64,000 nucleotides of DNA from Undaria pinnatifida (Eukaryota > Sar > Phaeophyceae > Laminariales > Alariaceae): assembly GCA_012845835.1 (NCBI GenBank), contig JABAKD010000016.1, positions 1,916,359 through 1,980,358 of the forward strand, read 5' to 3'. Positions within the stretch are counted from its first letter, which is position 1. Each line of letters begins with the position of its first letter. Position numbers and translations under genes: made by a program. Of this stretch, positions 11,943-21,825 are shown piece by piece. The notes under the pieces were generated by a model. The model saw only the letters and a list, made by a program, of their open reading frames with translations, was not told the DNA's origin and ran no database searches.

Positions 11943-14900
11943 ATGGTGCGCCCTTCCGCGGTTTCCGTGGCGCTCGTGGCTCTTGCTTCGACCTCATGCA
12001 CCGCTTTTGTGGCACCGCGCGCGCTTCCGCGCGTGGCGCATTCTTCTAGTACCAGCATGTCCATGAAGGGAGGAGGAGGTAACTCGTCGCCCATTGGCAA
12101 GGCCGCCGGGATCGTGAGCAAGGTGAGCCGACACGTAGTCGTGCTATGCGCTTGGTGCTGTCTTCCCTCGCAATGCCAGAGTCACACCCCTCGTGACGGT
12201 GGCCGATTCTTTTGTGCACCTGGCAGCATGAAATCCCCCGCCTGTGTGAGCTCGTTTTAATCCAGCTTCTGCTCATAAAACAAGTTCACGTATCCAGAGT
12301 GTTCATCCATACACAGAACAAGTGTACGTATCCAGAGTGTAGTTGCAGTACAGCAGCAGCAGTATCGAGGTGTCTTCCTCGGTGCAAACAAGCACAAGCC
12401 CGAGTACAACGAATACTGCAAAATGACGGAAGATTGAATCCATCATAAGGACACCAGCTCAACGAACGTTCGTTGTCACTGCCCGGAGGCCCTTCTGCCG
12501 CTTGCCACATGACCGTCTCTCCCTGCCCCTGCCCCTGCACACCCCCCCCCCCCCTTAATTTCACGTGCTTATACCGCAGCAGCAGTAGTTCTTTTCAAAA
12601 CGAGACACGCGCCGATATTTTACGTACGTACTGCGGTGAAGGCATTGCTGCACGAAGCTGACCGTAGTATAGTTGTACCCGTGGAGTTAGATGCCAGTCA
12701 GTACAGCAGCGAACAGCCTCTAATATATCCTTCGTTGAGGCTGAAACTTCGCAACTGAACCGTTAAACGAAACCACTCGCTCGGTCGGCTCGCTTTCCCC
12801 CCCCTCCGTCTCACCTCCCCTCCGTCTCATGTTCCCTTTGTCTCATCTCCCACCCCTCCCTTTGAGTAGTCGTCCGAATTGTTATCCGCATCAAGAAAGG
12901 AAGATTAAGATTGCGTGGTTTGGTACGTTGCACAAGACGTTGGCTGCATCAAAATGACGTGTTTGAAATTTTTGCGAGTCTCGCCTATTTTCAAGCGGTT
13001 TTGGGGATTCAGCTTACCCTTCACGCGAACCGCTGGACACCCCATGGCGCTTCGCGGTTGGTGCAACCAATTTCTGCCTGGAAGTCCGGTCGTGCTCGTT
13101 CCCGGCTTCGCATAATTGGGATGCTGGGGTCTATCATGTGGCATGACAACTACGGCTATGCATGGTACCTGGTGACTATTACTCCGCCAATTAGGTCATG
13201 AGTGGGCCAAGTGTTTCGAGGCGTCTACCGGTATATTGGTAGTAAAAAACGACGGTGCTTCGTCTCGAAAATGGATGCATGGTCAATGGTCAAATGACTA
13301 AGGCAAGCAACGAATAAGAACGCCCCCCTTCGGGGCTTCCACCCCCCCCCCTTAACATTCCCCCCCTGCCCTCTTTTGCAGGCTCTTTTCAGCCGACCGG
13401 GGGGAAGTAAGATGGGCAACAACAACGGCGACGGAGGCATGATTGGAGGCGGAGGCAACAACTCTAACGGCCAGGGCGGGTTTTTCGAGTCAGCGGACGA
13501 GGGCAACAATATGGACAAGCTGGCGATGCTTGGCGTGATGGCGTCGGTGAAGGGCGGCGCCACCGGCCTGTGGGACTCGTACAACGGCCAACTGGCGGAG
13601 AAACCCATCCTTGTAAAGGTGGGGCTTGGACTGTTCCCGCGACTGACCGGTTGGTTGGCTAATTTCGTTGTATCTGGTTGGATGCTTGTTTGCATCTGAT
13701 TGTCTGATTGGTTGATTGGATACCTTGGTTGCGGTGATTGGCTGGCTGACCGTCTGTTCCCGTGTTCCCGACAACGATTGTGTTCACAATTTTGATAGAA
13801 GCGCGCAGTCTACAGCAAAAATGGATTGGAGATCATGTTTTCGAGTCTTGCGGTCCTGGCGGTCTTGTACCAAAAAAAAATCGGCTTCGATTTGCCGACG
13901 ATAAAAAGCTTCTACGTACAGCGGCAGTACTGCTGCTTGTACATCTCAATACCACACTACAGTTAATTCTGGTTGCACGTCGGCGTTGACGATACTACAT
14001 GCCTGCTCGAACTCGTGCTATTGATACGCCTGTCAACACGTAATATACTACTCTGCAGGTCATTTGTGTTTACCCAGAGACCGGAAACGCCTGGTGTCGG
14101 TGTCAAATATCAAGTGTACATATCGTAAGACAGACGGGACTGCAGCAATGCTTAGTCTACCCTTTTATCGTAAGTGTAGCAATGGCACCCGCCCAAGCCC
14201 ACACCACTTCCCCCCCAAAAGGGAAGGGGTTCGTTTCCCGTCGTGTGAGCTGAAAGTAACTATTAACATCAGTAGTGATACTAATAATGGAACCGCTGCT
14301 GGTGTACAACCGGTATGTTCCGGTACTCTGGGCATGCTGTTAATACTATTAGTAGTGTACTCGGGTATGATGTTCATGGTTGCTTTGGTGTCGATGGTTG
14401 ACAGCGCTCTGTCCTGTCTTCGGTGTTATATTAAAAAACATGCACTGAAGCTGTGAGATCGAAGATTTCGTCCAAAGTCATCTTTGCAAGCTGTGTGTGG
14501 GTTACTCAGATCGCGTGTATTAGACTACTGGGTGTGTGTGGTCATTTCGGATAAGGTCGGCGACTATCTTGTTGTATTATGTGGTTAATGGCTTCCGGGT
14601 CACCTGTTTTTTGCGCTGTTTTCCTCGTATTCACGATCAGCAAACCTCGGGTGTACCACCGTATAGCACGCGAGATAGCCCACCCGACACTGGTAGAGCT
14701 TGCAAGGCTTCGTTTCTCAGACCTTCCTCATGTGAGGTGCTCTGCACCGCACTGACACACTGACACACTGACACACCCAAAACTGATTTTGAGTATGAAA
14801 TCAAAATGCATCTCGACCAACAAACCCATGGCCGGCCTCGATGTCCCATTTTTTTTTTTATGAAAAAAATGGAAAACGTCAGCTGTGAGTACGACCGATG

Positions 14901-17900
14901 GGTGGTTGATTGAAACTATTGCAAAGCAAGAACAACCTTACTACTACATGTGCTGTTTTATGAAAGCATATTCGATTTACGTCGGACCGCATCTACACTA
15001 TATTGAAGGGCAACAATGATGATAATAATGACCTGATTTTTGGATTACCCCCTTCAGTTCCCCATAACCCCTCCCTATACTAATTCCAAGTAGTTTTGTC
15101 CCCCAAAATGGGTTTTCATATGTTAAGGCGTTAAGGAGCCCCGTCATTTAGGAAAATATGTCTTTTCCAAAAGTGGTATACCTCCATCATCGCACGCGTC
15201 ATTCCCCAGGTCGAATTTCCAAGCGGCCATTTTCGCCGTGAGTCTCCCCCCCCCCCCCTGAGTTTGGCGGAGATTGTCTCCGAAAATGTTGCCAGGGGCT
15301 TGTTTATTTTTGTTTGTTTGCACGGTATGTACAGCAGTATCAGTAGAATGCACAATGCGATGATTTCATACCCTTTTGGGGAATGCGTCGGCGGCACTGC
15401 AGCCAAGAGCTTTTGGTGCATGCCTCCGTACACGGCGGTAGCACAAGCAGTATGACGCAGTAAGATGCGCTGTGGTATGTACGATTAACGTAACTGTTTT
15501 GCAGTGGTGACGAGGGATTTGTGTCAAAGATTCGCCCGTCATCGGGTCGACGTGGCTACCTTGGCGGGCTATGGCAGCTTAACCCCTTTATGATTGGAAA
15601 CCCTTCTCAGGGACAAATTAGCTTGAAGTTAGTATAGGGAGAGATTTTGACGCTCTTATTAGGGGGGTTCAAATGCTTTTTTCCTTGAGCCTGTTACGCT
15701 AAGTTGTCGAACGTAGCCATTGGATGCATCCTCGAACGGGGGCGATGAACAACAACAGCAGCAAGTAGCGTCAAGAGAGTCAAACGCACCTTACGAAAGC
15801 ATGTAACACGTCCTGCGCCGGACACACGATGGATGTTTGAACGTGCGCTGATCCACGAAATATTATGTAAAACAAGTTGAAGATGTTGAAGATATATGTG
15901 TCTTGTTGGGTCGTCAGCGGTGCCTTATTTCGCGTGAGTCGAGCTCTCTCATTTTCGTTTATATTATTCCTATAACCTACAGCAACACGCGGTATTTTCC
16001 AGCCACCCAACGTGCTCGTTCCTACCGGTCCACCGTAACAGCTGTAAAATCATAATACCTGGAATTCTGCCTGATAATTGTGTCAAGAGCCAACGATTTC
16101 GCTTTGCGACCCCTCCCTCCCCTCCCTCCCCTCCCTCGCACGCCTCCGCCGAAATCAGGCGTGCACTTCCTTCGTGGGTTTCTCCATTGGGGACTTCTTG
16201 GCCCAGAAAGGCACGTCTAAGGACAAGTTCTCGTACGAGCGCCTGGCCCGCATGGCTGCCTTCGGTTTCTTGTTCCACGGCACGATCTCCCACTTCTTCT
16301 ACAACGCGCTCGACGGGGCACTGCCCGGGACGGCGGCGGTGACCGTCATCCAGAAGGCGAGTGACCCGTGCTTCAAAATGGGTGTCACTTTTTCGATCGT
16401 ACTTTTTAGGCTTGCGAGGCTATTCACGTAGTATTTATAGTGACACTGCCCATTATCGTTGGAAACCTTTCTGTCCTTCTCTAGCCTTTGCAAAACAAGC
16501 ACTTGGTACCAGGTACCAGGTATGCGTCAGTCTGTATAAGAAGTATTGCACACCTCGGACAGATCATATCTAGATCATATAGATCATCTGCAGTCGATCC
16601 TATATACAAGTATGATATCATATGTTGTGCAGGATCTGTATATAGACAGTACAGGTCCAACCCCCGCAAGCATGTGATAAAGAGCATGCAGATCGTACGG
16701 CTCCCACCCAGCAACATGAACTTGACCTTACAGATCTTCCTGATTGATCTAGTTAATCAAAGTGGAGATCGATGATCTGTCCCACCTGTGGAAGTATAGG
16801 TTAGGCCGTGGGATTGTTAGAGCTCGCAGCCCAGCGCAGGCTGGCGTATCCTTCGGTTTCTGTGGAGGAGTTTCAGAAATATTTAGATGCGCCAAACCCT
16901 ACGCCAGCGTTTGTCGAATGCAACATGGTGGTGGTGGTGGTGGTGGTGGTGGCGGTGGTGGTGGTGGTGGTGGTGGTCGTGGTGGTCGTGGTGGTCGTGG
17001 TCGTGGTGGTGGTGGTGGTGCTGTTGGTGGTGGTGGTGGTGGTGGTGGTGGTGGTGGTGGTGGTGCTGTTGTTGTTGGTGGTGTTGGTGCTGTTGTTGTT
17101 GTTGGTGGTGTTGTTGGTGGTGCTGGTGCTGTTGTTGTTGCTGTTGTTGTTGGTGGTGTTGTTGGTGGTGCTGGTGCTGTTGTTGTTGCTGTTGTTGCTG
17201 TTGTTGTTGTTGTTGCTGTTGTTGTTGCTGTTGCTGTTGCTGTTCTCACATGAACTTGCCCCCATACCTTTCGTAGTCCGTGGTCACATGACTCTCTCAA
17301 AACAGAAGTTTAGTGCTTATGCCTCGAATACCAGCGTCCAAACACCAGCTTTTCAACGTCACCGATAACCCTCGCACAAGCAGCTGCGCCACCTTACCAG
17401 CTGATTTCCAAGCCGCTGTATTTCACCCAAACATATCAATGATGACCAAATATGGTTTGGAGCTATTGAGTATCTATGTTGTGTAGGTCCATCGTCGATT
17501 TTGTAGCTAAGGTTCCCGGGAATAGAGGCTATTCTCTTCGTCTAGCTCTGCTGCCGCAGCAGGGGCGGTCGCTCATCTCCCCTTCCACGCTTGAACGTGG
17601 GAGGCAGGAAGAGGTTGAAGCAGGCCGTGAGCTTGAGTTTATAAGTTCCTTTTTCATCTCTTTGGATTGCCGCTGTTTTGGTAGAACCCTCGCAACGAAC
17701 TCTTCGATTACCCCGGTAGTCGTAGAGGTCGTTTTGATTGTTTCTCTGCAGAAACAGCGGCTACGTGTGGAGGTGTGTATGTGCTTGCTCGCGGCCTGCT
17801 TTGTACCTGTTCCTCCTCCCTCCCAAGTTTGGGCGTGAAAGGGGGAGTGACCGCCCCTGCTGCCTGTAGCAGCAGAGTCAGACGAATAGCCTGCCATTCG

Positions 17901-18685
17901 AAAGCACATCGTCGAACCCCACATAATGAGATTAACTCATCACCGCCATAACCAAGTCCGTGGTCACAGGACAGGCCGTTATTTTTCTGGAGTGGAAGAA
18001 CACGTTTTAAGACCAGCATCTGAAGCCGGGGTATATTCATTTTTAAATGGCGACCCCCCCCCTCCCCTCCCTCTCCCCGCCTCCCCGCTGACATGAAAGC
18101 TTCTTTATATACTTGCAAGTGATCAACCAGGTTTTATGGGCTCCCATTTTCGCGTTGATCGTCTTCAATTGGTTTGACATTTCGCACATGTTCTGTGGAT
18201 CAAGGCTACGGTAGGGGGGGTACCCCTAATTTTCACTCCCGAGCCAAAGCCAAAAAAGGGTATACCCATGTACTTCGAAGTATATACTTGCAAGTGCCCC
18301 CCCCTCCCTTCCCCCCCCACCCCACGCCTCCTTGTTGGCATGAAACCCGTTATGTTCTTGCAAGTGGTGACCCCCTCCCCCTCCTCCCCACCCCTCCCCG
18401 CCGGCGTGAAACCTGTTGCAGGTGGTGATCGACCAGCTTTTCTGGGCTCCCATCTTCACGTTGATCTTCTTCACTTGGATTGGCATCACCTCCGGGGCGT
18501 CGCCCAGCGAGATCGCGAACAAGGTCAAGAGCGACCTTATCCAGGGGGTTGTGGGCTCATGGACGGTGTGGCCCCTGGCCCACACGATCAACTTCAAGTT
18601 TGTCCCGACCGAGCAACGCCTGTTGTACATCAACTCCATCCAGATCTTCTACAACGTCTTCCTCTCCATCATCGGCTCCAAGTAA
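11943..18685 (+). CDS. Plastid-targeted Mpv17/PMP22 family membrane protein (4 exons)
   Basis: Exons 11943-12122, 13382-13618, 16159-16356 and 18422-18685 join in phase 0 to about 292 residues. Residues 1-20 form a signal peptide followed by CTAFVAPRA, an ASAFAP-like site used for secondary-plastid import in stramenopiles, so plastid targeting is inferred. A Gly/Asn-rich linker follows. The family core then begins with LWDSYNGQLAEKP and SIGDFLAQ (exons 2-3), continues with FHGTISHFFYNALDG, and ends with WTVWPLAHTINFKFVP and a hydrophobic tail ending SIIGSK. Mpv17/PMP22 proteins are small four-helix membrane proteins of peroxisome, mitochondrion or plastid membranes; the transported substrate, if any, is unknown. 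Intron 3 must start GCGAGT (a GC-AG intron) to keep frame and homology. That intron also holds a decayed duplicate of the start of exon 4. Confidence 0.88.
12905..13110 (+). repeat. Dispersed repeat, copy 2 (pairs with 6060-6335)
   Basis: This is the plus-sense copy of the repeat near 6060-6335 on the minus strand. Its translated core reads QAVLG...LTLHANRWTP and ASRLVQPISAW. It sits in intron 1 of the Mpv17 gene, immediately before a LINE tail fragment. Confidence 0.55.
13235..13312 (+). mobile_element. LINE 3' tail fragment in Mpv17 intron 1
   Basis: A stretch of about 75 bases containing GGATGCATGGTCAATGGTCA and AATGACTAAGGCAAGCAACG matches the last codons and stop of the LINE-like fragments at 37800-37875 and 54805-54868. 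It is followed by a C-rich run, as in the other two copies. It lies about 70 bases upstream of exon 2, so it forms part of the 3' end of the intron. Confidence 0.7.
15037..15135 (-). mobile_element. Mini element ending in TTAA, copy 1
   Basis: This is a short element read on the minus strand, containing CCCATTTTGGGGGACAAAAC and TTAGTATAGGGAGGGGTTAT. The family recurs at 15581-15690, 61378-61476 and 62797-62890. Copies begin with a GCCTTTA/CCCTTTA-type border, end in AAGGGGTTAA-like sequence, and are about 95-105 bases long. Confidence 0.55.
15581..15690 (+). mobile_element. Mini element ending in TTAA, copy 2
   Basis: Starts at TTAACCCCTTTATGATTGGA and contains GGGACAAATTAGCTTGAAGT and TAGTATAGGGAGAGATTTTG. 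The match to 61378-61476 is close over about 90 bases. It lies in intron 2 of the Mpv17 gene, about 450 bases from the inverted copy at 15037-15135. Confidence 0.6.
16557..16780. mobile_element. GATC-rich inverted-repeat element, copy 1
   Basis: Begins CGGACAGATC and ends GATCTGTCC, with many GATC/AGATC words inside, giving about 220 bases with short terminal inverted repeats. The flanks CACCT (left) and CACCT (right) may be a 5-base target duplication. Related copies lie at 48440-48590 (internal part) and 52342-52566 (full, opposite orientation). There is no coding capacity. It lies in intron 3 of the Mpv17 gene. Confidence 0.6.
16926..17247. repeat. Long GGT/GTT trinucleotide microsatellite
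   Basis: About 320 bases of GGT, CGT, GTT and GCT triplets running from a GGT-rich to a GTT-rich half. Every frame stays open over it (poly-Val, poly-Gly, poly-Trp/Cys, and Thr/Asn on the other strand). These frames are not genes. It lies in intron 3 of the Mpv17 gene. Confidence 0.95.
18105..18190 (+). pseudogene. Decayed duplicate of Mpv17 exon 4 start
   Basis: From 18119 the sequence reads V-I-N-Q-V-L-W-A-P-I-F-A-L-I-V-F-N-W, closely matching the start of the real exon 4 (VIDQLFWAPIF...). It breaks off after about 24 codons. The acceptor is changed from GCAG to GCAAG with a small deletion, so splicing here would shift the frame. Two further copies of the acceptor flank, CTTGCAAGTG, lie near 18290 and 18358, so the 3' splice region has been duplicated more than once. 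Confidence 0.75.
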
Positions 18686-20350
18686 AAAAACAACTGGCCG
18701 CACACCCGTGGAACTTTTTTTTTGTTGTTGGAGGGGGGAGGGGGGGGGGGGCCCGTTCTCCATTGGGCAGTCTGGTGAGGTGGAGAAAAAAATCATTGGG
18801 ATCACGCCAAATATAGACCTTGCAGCGGTGTACAATACATAGAAACCCGTTAGAGCGCCGTCTTGACTTTTTGTTGGTTTTTCTGATTTATTTTCTTCGT
18901 TTTTTTTCCCTCTTCTTTGATGCGGTATACTCTTGTTACTTACGGCTACTGTCTGTACTCTTCTTGTGTGTGTTTGTATACACGCATTGTGTGTGTATTT
19001 TTTGTTTAGTTTTTTTACCGACGAAGCAAGAGACTTGGGGGGGGGGGGAAATCGCCCCCTCATCCAGCGTGTTCGGGAGGCACAACTTTTGTTTCAGCCA
19101 AAAAAAAAAAGAAGCGGTACGTAGAGATTTCGAGGGATGGTTGCGGAGAAGCAAGGGGTGGGGGCGCCGAATGGCTGCCCCCCCCCCCCCTTGCACGCGG
19201 AGTGGGGAAGATCTGGCTTCATGACACAGAAAACGTATATTCGTCGCAGTCAGTCGGCGCAAGCAGCACGCTTGTCGGCGGGTTTTGTATGGGGCGGAGG
19301 GATGTTGCCGGGCAACCGGGAAGTAGGGCAGGGTGGTTGTCGTATGGCGGGAGATATGCAGCGCAAGCCGTGGGGGAAATATAATGGGAACGGGGGGAAA
19401 TTGGGTGAATCCCTCCGGTGGGGGGTTTTGTACGACCCCCCCCCCCCGGTTGAAGTATTCTGGATGGCGTTACTCGAATTTTGGAATTAACCGTAGAGGA
19501 TCGGTCGTGCGGAGGACCTATTTTTTTACCGAGTAACCCCCCCCCCCCCCCCTTCCCTGCCGCATGGAGAACATTGACCCTGACAAACCTTGGTGTTTCG
19601 AGAGAACGACCAAGTTTGAAAAGTGCAAGCAATACGTGTAGCGGCCAACTACAACGGTGAGGGGAGAAGAGAGTAACTAGACCCTACGGGCGTATCTGCT
19701 TGTACTGGTAAATGAGTTTTTAAGCCGAAGTTTTCTTAAATTTATTGGGGTCGTGTTTGCTTTCGTTAGCGCTCTGGGGGCCAAGGTTGGGCATCTCTCT
19801 CGTGCCGCGGCACGTTCGTGCAGCCGACGTCGTCCTTCAAATCGACGATGCTGGATGGATTTTTCAATAGCGTTAGTAACAGACTCCCCCTTGATGTTTA
19901 CGGTGAAGCGGTGGATTATCACCCTTTTTACCGGATATAATACCAGGTGTGATACGGTAATAATTATACCTAAGAGGTGAGCCTAACTTTAATTTCTAGT
20001 CGTTTGTCTCCAAAATGTGAGAGCGATTCTAAAGGAGTCACGACAACAAGTTGCCTTTCATGGCGTCCGTTGCAAGGTAACCCGGGATGAGCCGTGTGTG
20101 CTGAGCAGCCGGATTTGGCACGGATTACAGCAGTTGAGGAAACGTCTCGTTTTGTGCCTCGGAATCTAGCCGCATAGCGGCTGGTTCCCGCGCCGTTTAA
20201 CAAGATATCTTGTGTCATGGCGAGGATATTTTTTTCTCCGTTTTACCCACCAGAAAAATCAAGAAGGGACACTACGCTGGTGTCGTTGTTATTGTTGTTG
20301 TCCATTTTACCCACCAGAAAAATGAAGAAGGGACATTACGCTAGTGTCGT

Positions 20351-20352
20351 CG

Positions 20353-20395
<43 letters not shown>

Positions 20396-20415
20396 CAGTG
20401 TCAGTGTCAGTGTCA
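20351..20415. repeat. GTT microsatellite followed by GTCAGT repeats
   Basis: About 14 GTT triplets are followed by several TCAGTG hexamers. Immediately upstream, the segment TTTTACCCACCAGAAAAAT with its AGAAGGGACA flank is present twice, near 20241 and 20303, with an offset of about 62 bases. Confidence 0.9.
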
Positions 20416-21094
20416 GATTGCCACCTGAGCCCTGGAACGATTCGTGCTCGCCGAAGAGCAGGCCATCTTCTCGTCGACTTTTCACGTGCTTGCGTCCAAA
20501 AAGATTACGCTTGCTTTGAATATCCCATCTGTTATCGAGGTTAGGGCGGCACGTGAAAAGCGGGGAGGAGTCATCAGCCAATGACCTATACCTGGTGTAA
20601 ACATCAGACAACCCCCCCCCCTTCCCACATTGTGCGGATACGGGGCGCGTGCAGTCGCGCCCGATGGAGAGCCGGCCAGTCTCGCACCCTGTCCTACGTG
20701 CGTGACGGTTGCATCAGCGGTGCAGTAGCGATGAAACCCTCTTGTCCAACAAACGTGCGTGATAGCCTCTGTAATCGGCAGTAAAGGACTATTAATAGGA
20801 CACCTTGCAAGAAACTCGGTAAATAAAAGGGCAGATTCATATGTGATGATGTGTACAGAAAATATAGGGCATGCGGGAGCCGTTGTACTAAAGTCAGCGT
20901 AGAACGCATCCTTATCAAAATATGAAATTCAGCCTGAGCCACGCATTTCTGCTCATTACGAGTAAAAGGTGTCCTGTTCTGCTGCACCAGCACCCCTTAA
21001 ATTCGATGAAAATCGACGAGCGTAAAAATATGAAAAGTGACAAATGCTGAACCCTGTGCGCGATAAAAATGAAGGCAAATACGAGGGGGGAGAG

Positions 21095-21366
21095 GTAGGT
21101 GCACCGATAGAGGTGCTTCATTTTTTTCTGACGTTTCGTCGATTTGAGCGAGCTTAAGACCTCTCCCCAAAAACTGATTTGGAGAAAAAAAAAACTGCTA
21201 CGTACCGTATGAAAATTCCCGGGTGTCCTAGGTACACAACGAGAATCATCATGCAAAAAAAATGGCCTATTATTTATTTTTTTTCCGACGATTTTGAGTT
21301 AAGGAGCCCCGTCATTCAGCAACCATTTCAGCCAAAAAACGGTATACCTCTATCGTAGCACGGGTC
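21095..21366. mobile_element. Inverted-repeat element family A, copy 1
   Basis: About 270 bases. The left end reads GCACCGATAGAGGTGCTTCA, and the right end, reverse complemented, reads GTGCTACGATAGAGGTATACC. The internal blocks GAGCTTAAGACCTCTCC, GAGAATCATCATGCAAAAAA and TTAAGGAGCCCCGTCATTCA are shared almost unchanged with the copy at 31280-31553. It has no coding capacity, so it is a MITE-like element. Confidence 0.75.
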
Positions 21367-21825
21367 GAGAAGGGAAGCCACCTGTAACCAGGGCTTGTCG
21401 AGAATGTCGCCGAGGGCAGAAGTTCTTAGAGGTTCAGTCGGAAAGCAAAAAGCGATGATGAAAAAAAGAAGAAAAATAACGGATAAAAAGTCCTGCAACA
21501 GCAAGCATTACTAGCACCCTGCCCACACGAACAAAAACCCCACGCCACAGCGGTAGTATCAGCACCGTGTACGGCGAACTTCAAGCGTCTGCGCCGCAAT
21601 GACACCGCCCTGTCTGACGTACACAAAGCTTCTACACTGCCACAACAATATTACAAGACTCACATGCAGCCTCTAGACCGGCCGCAAGCAGTGACAGCAC
21701 TCCTGTCCAACGTACTCATAGCCGCTGCAGCGGTATCAGGCAACGTTAACGCACCTACGGCACCCCCAAAAATCTCGACGCGGCTACCGCACCCCTAAAT
21801 GTAGCGTCACGATGTCACCACGAAA

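Larger units (their letters stand above)
18686..21825. other. Convergent intergenic region
   Basis: This lies between the stop codons of the Mpv17 gene (plus) and the dienelactone-hydrolase gene (minus). I see no supported gene. It contains G/C runs (18730-18750, 19039-19050, 19182-19192, 19436-19448, 19538-19552), a GTT microsatellite near 20351-20415, a tandem duplication around 20230-20340 and an inverted-repeat element at 21095-21365. A 26-codon frame at 19564-19641 has a kringle-like DPDKPWCF motif but no partner exon. Confidence 0.6.

Noticed and set aside
16357-16431. Extension of Mpv17 exon 3 to use a GT donor near 16380
   Set aside because: It would add residues absent from the family and break the phase with exon 4; the GC donor keeps both.
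16762-17368. Overlapping frames of poly-Val, poly-Gly, poly-Trp/Cys and poly-Thr/Asn
   Set aside because: All are readings of the GGT/GTT microsatellite inside an Mpv17 intron.
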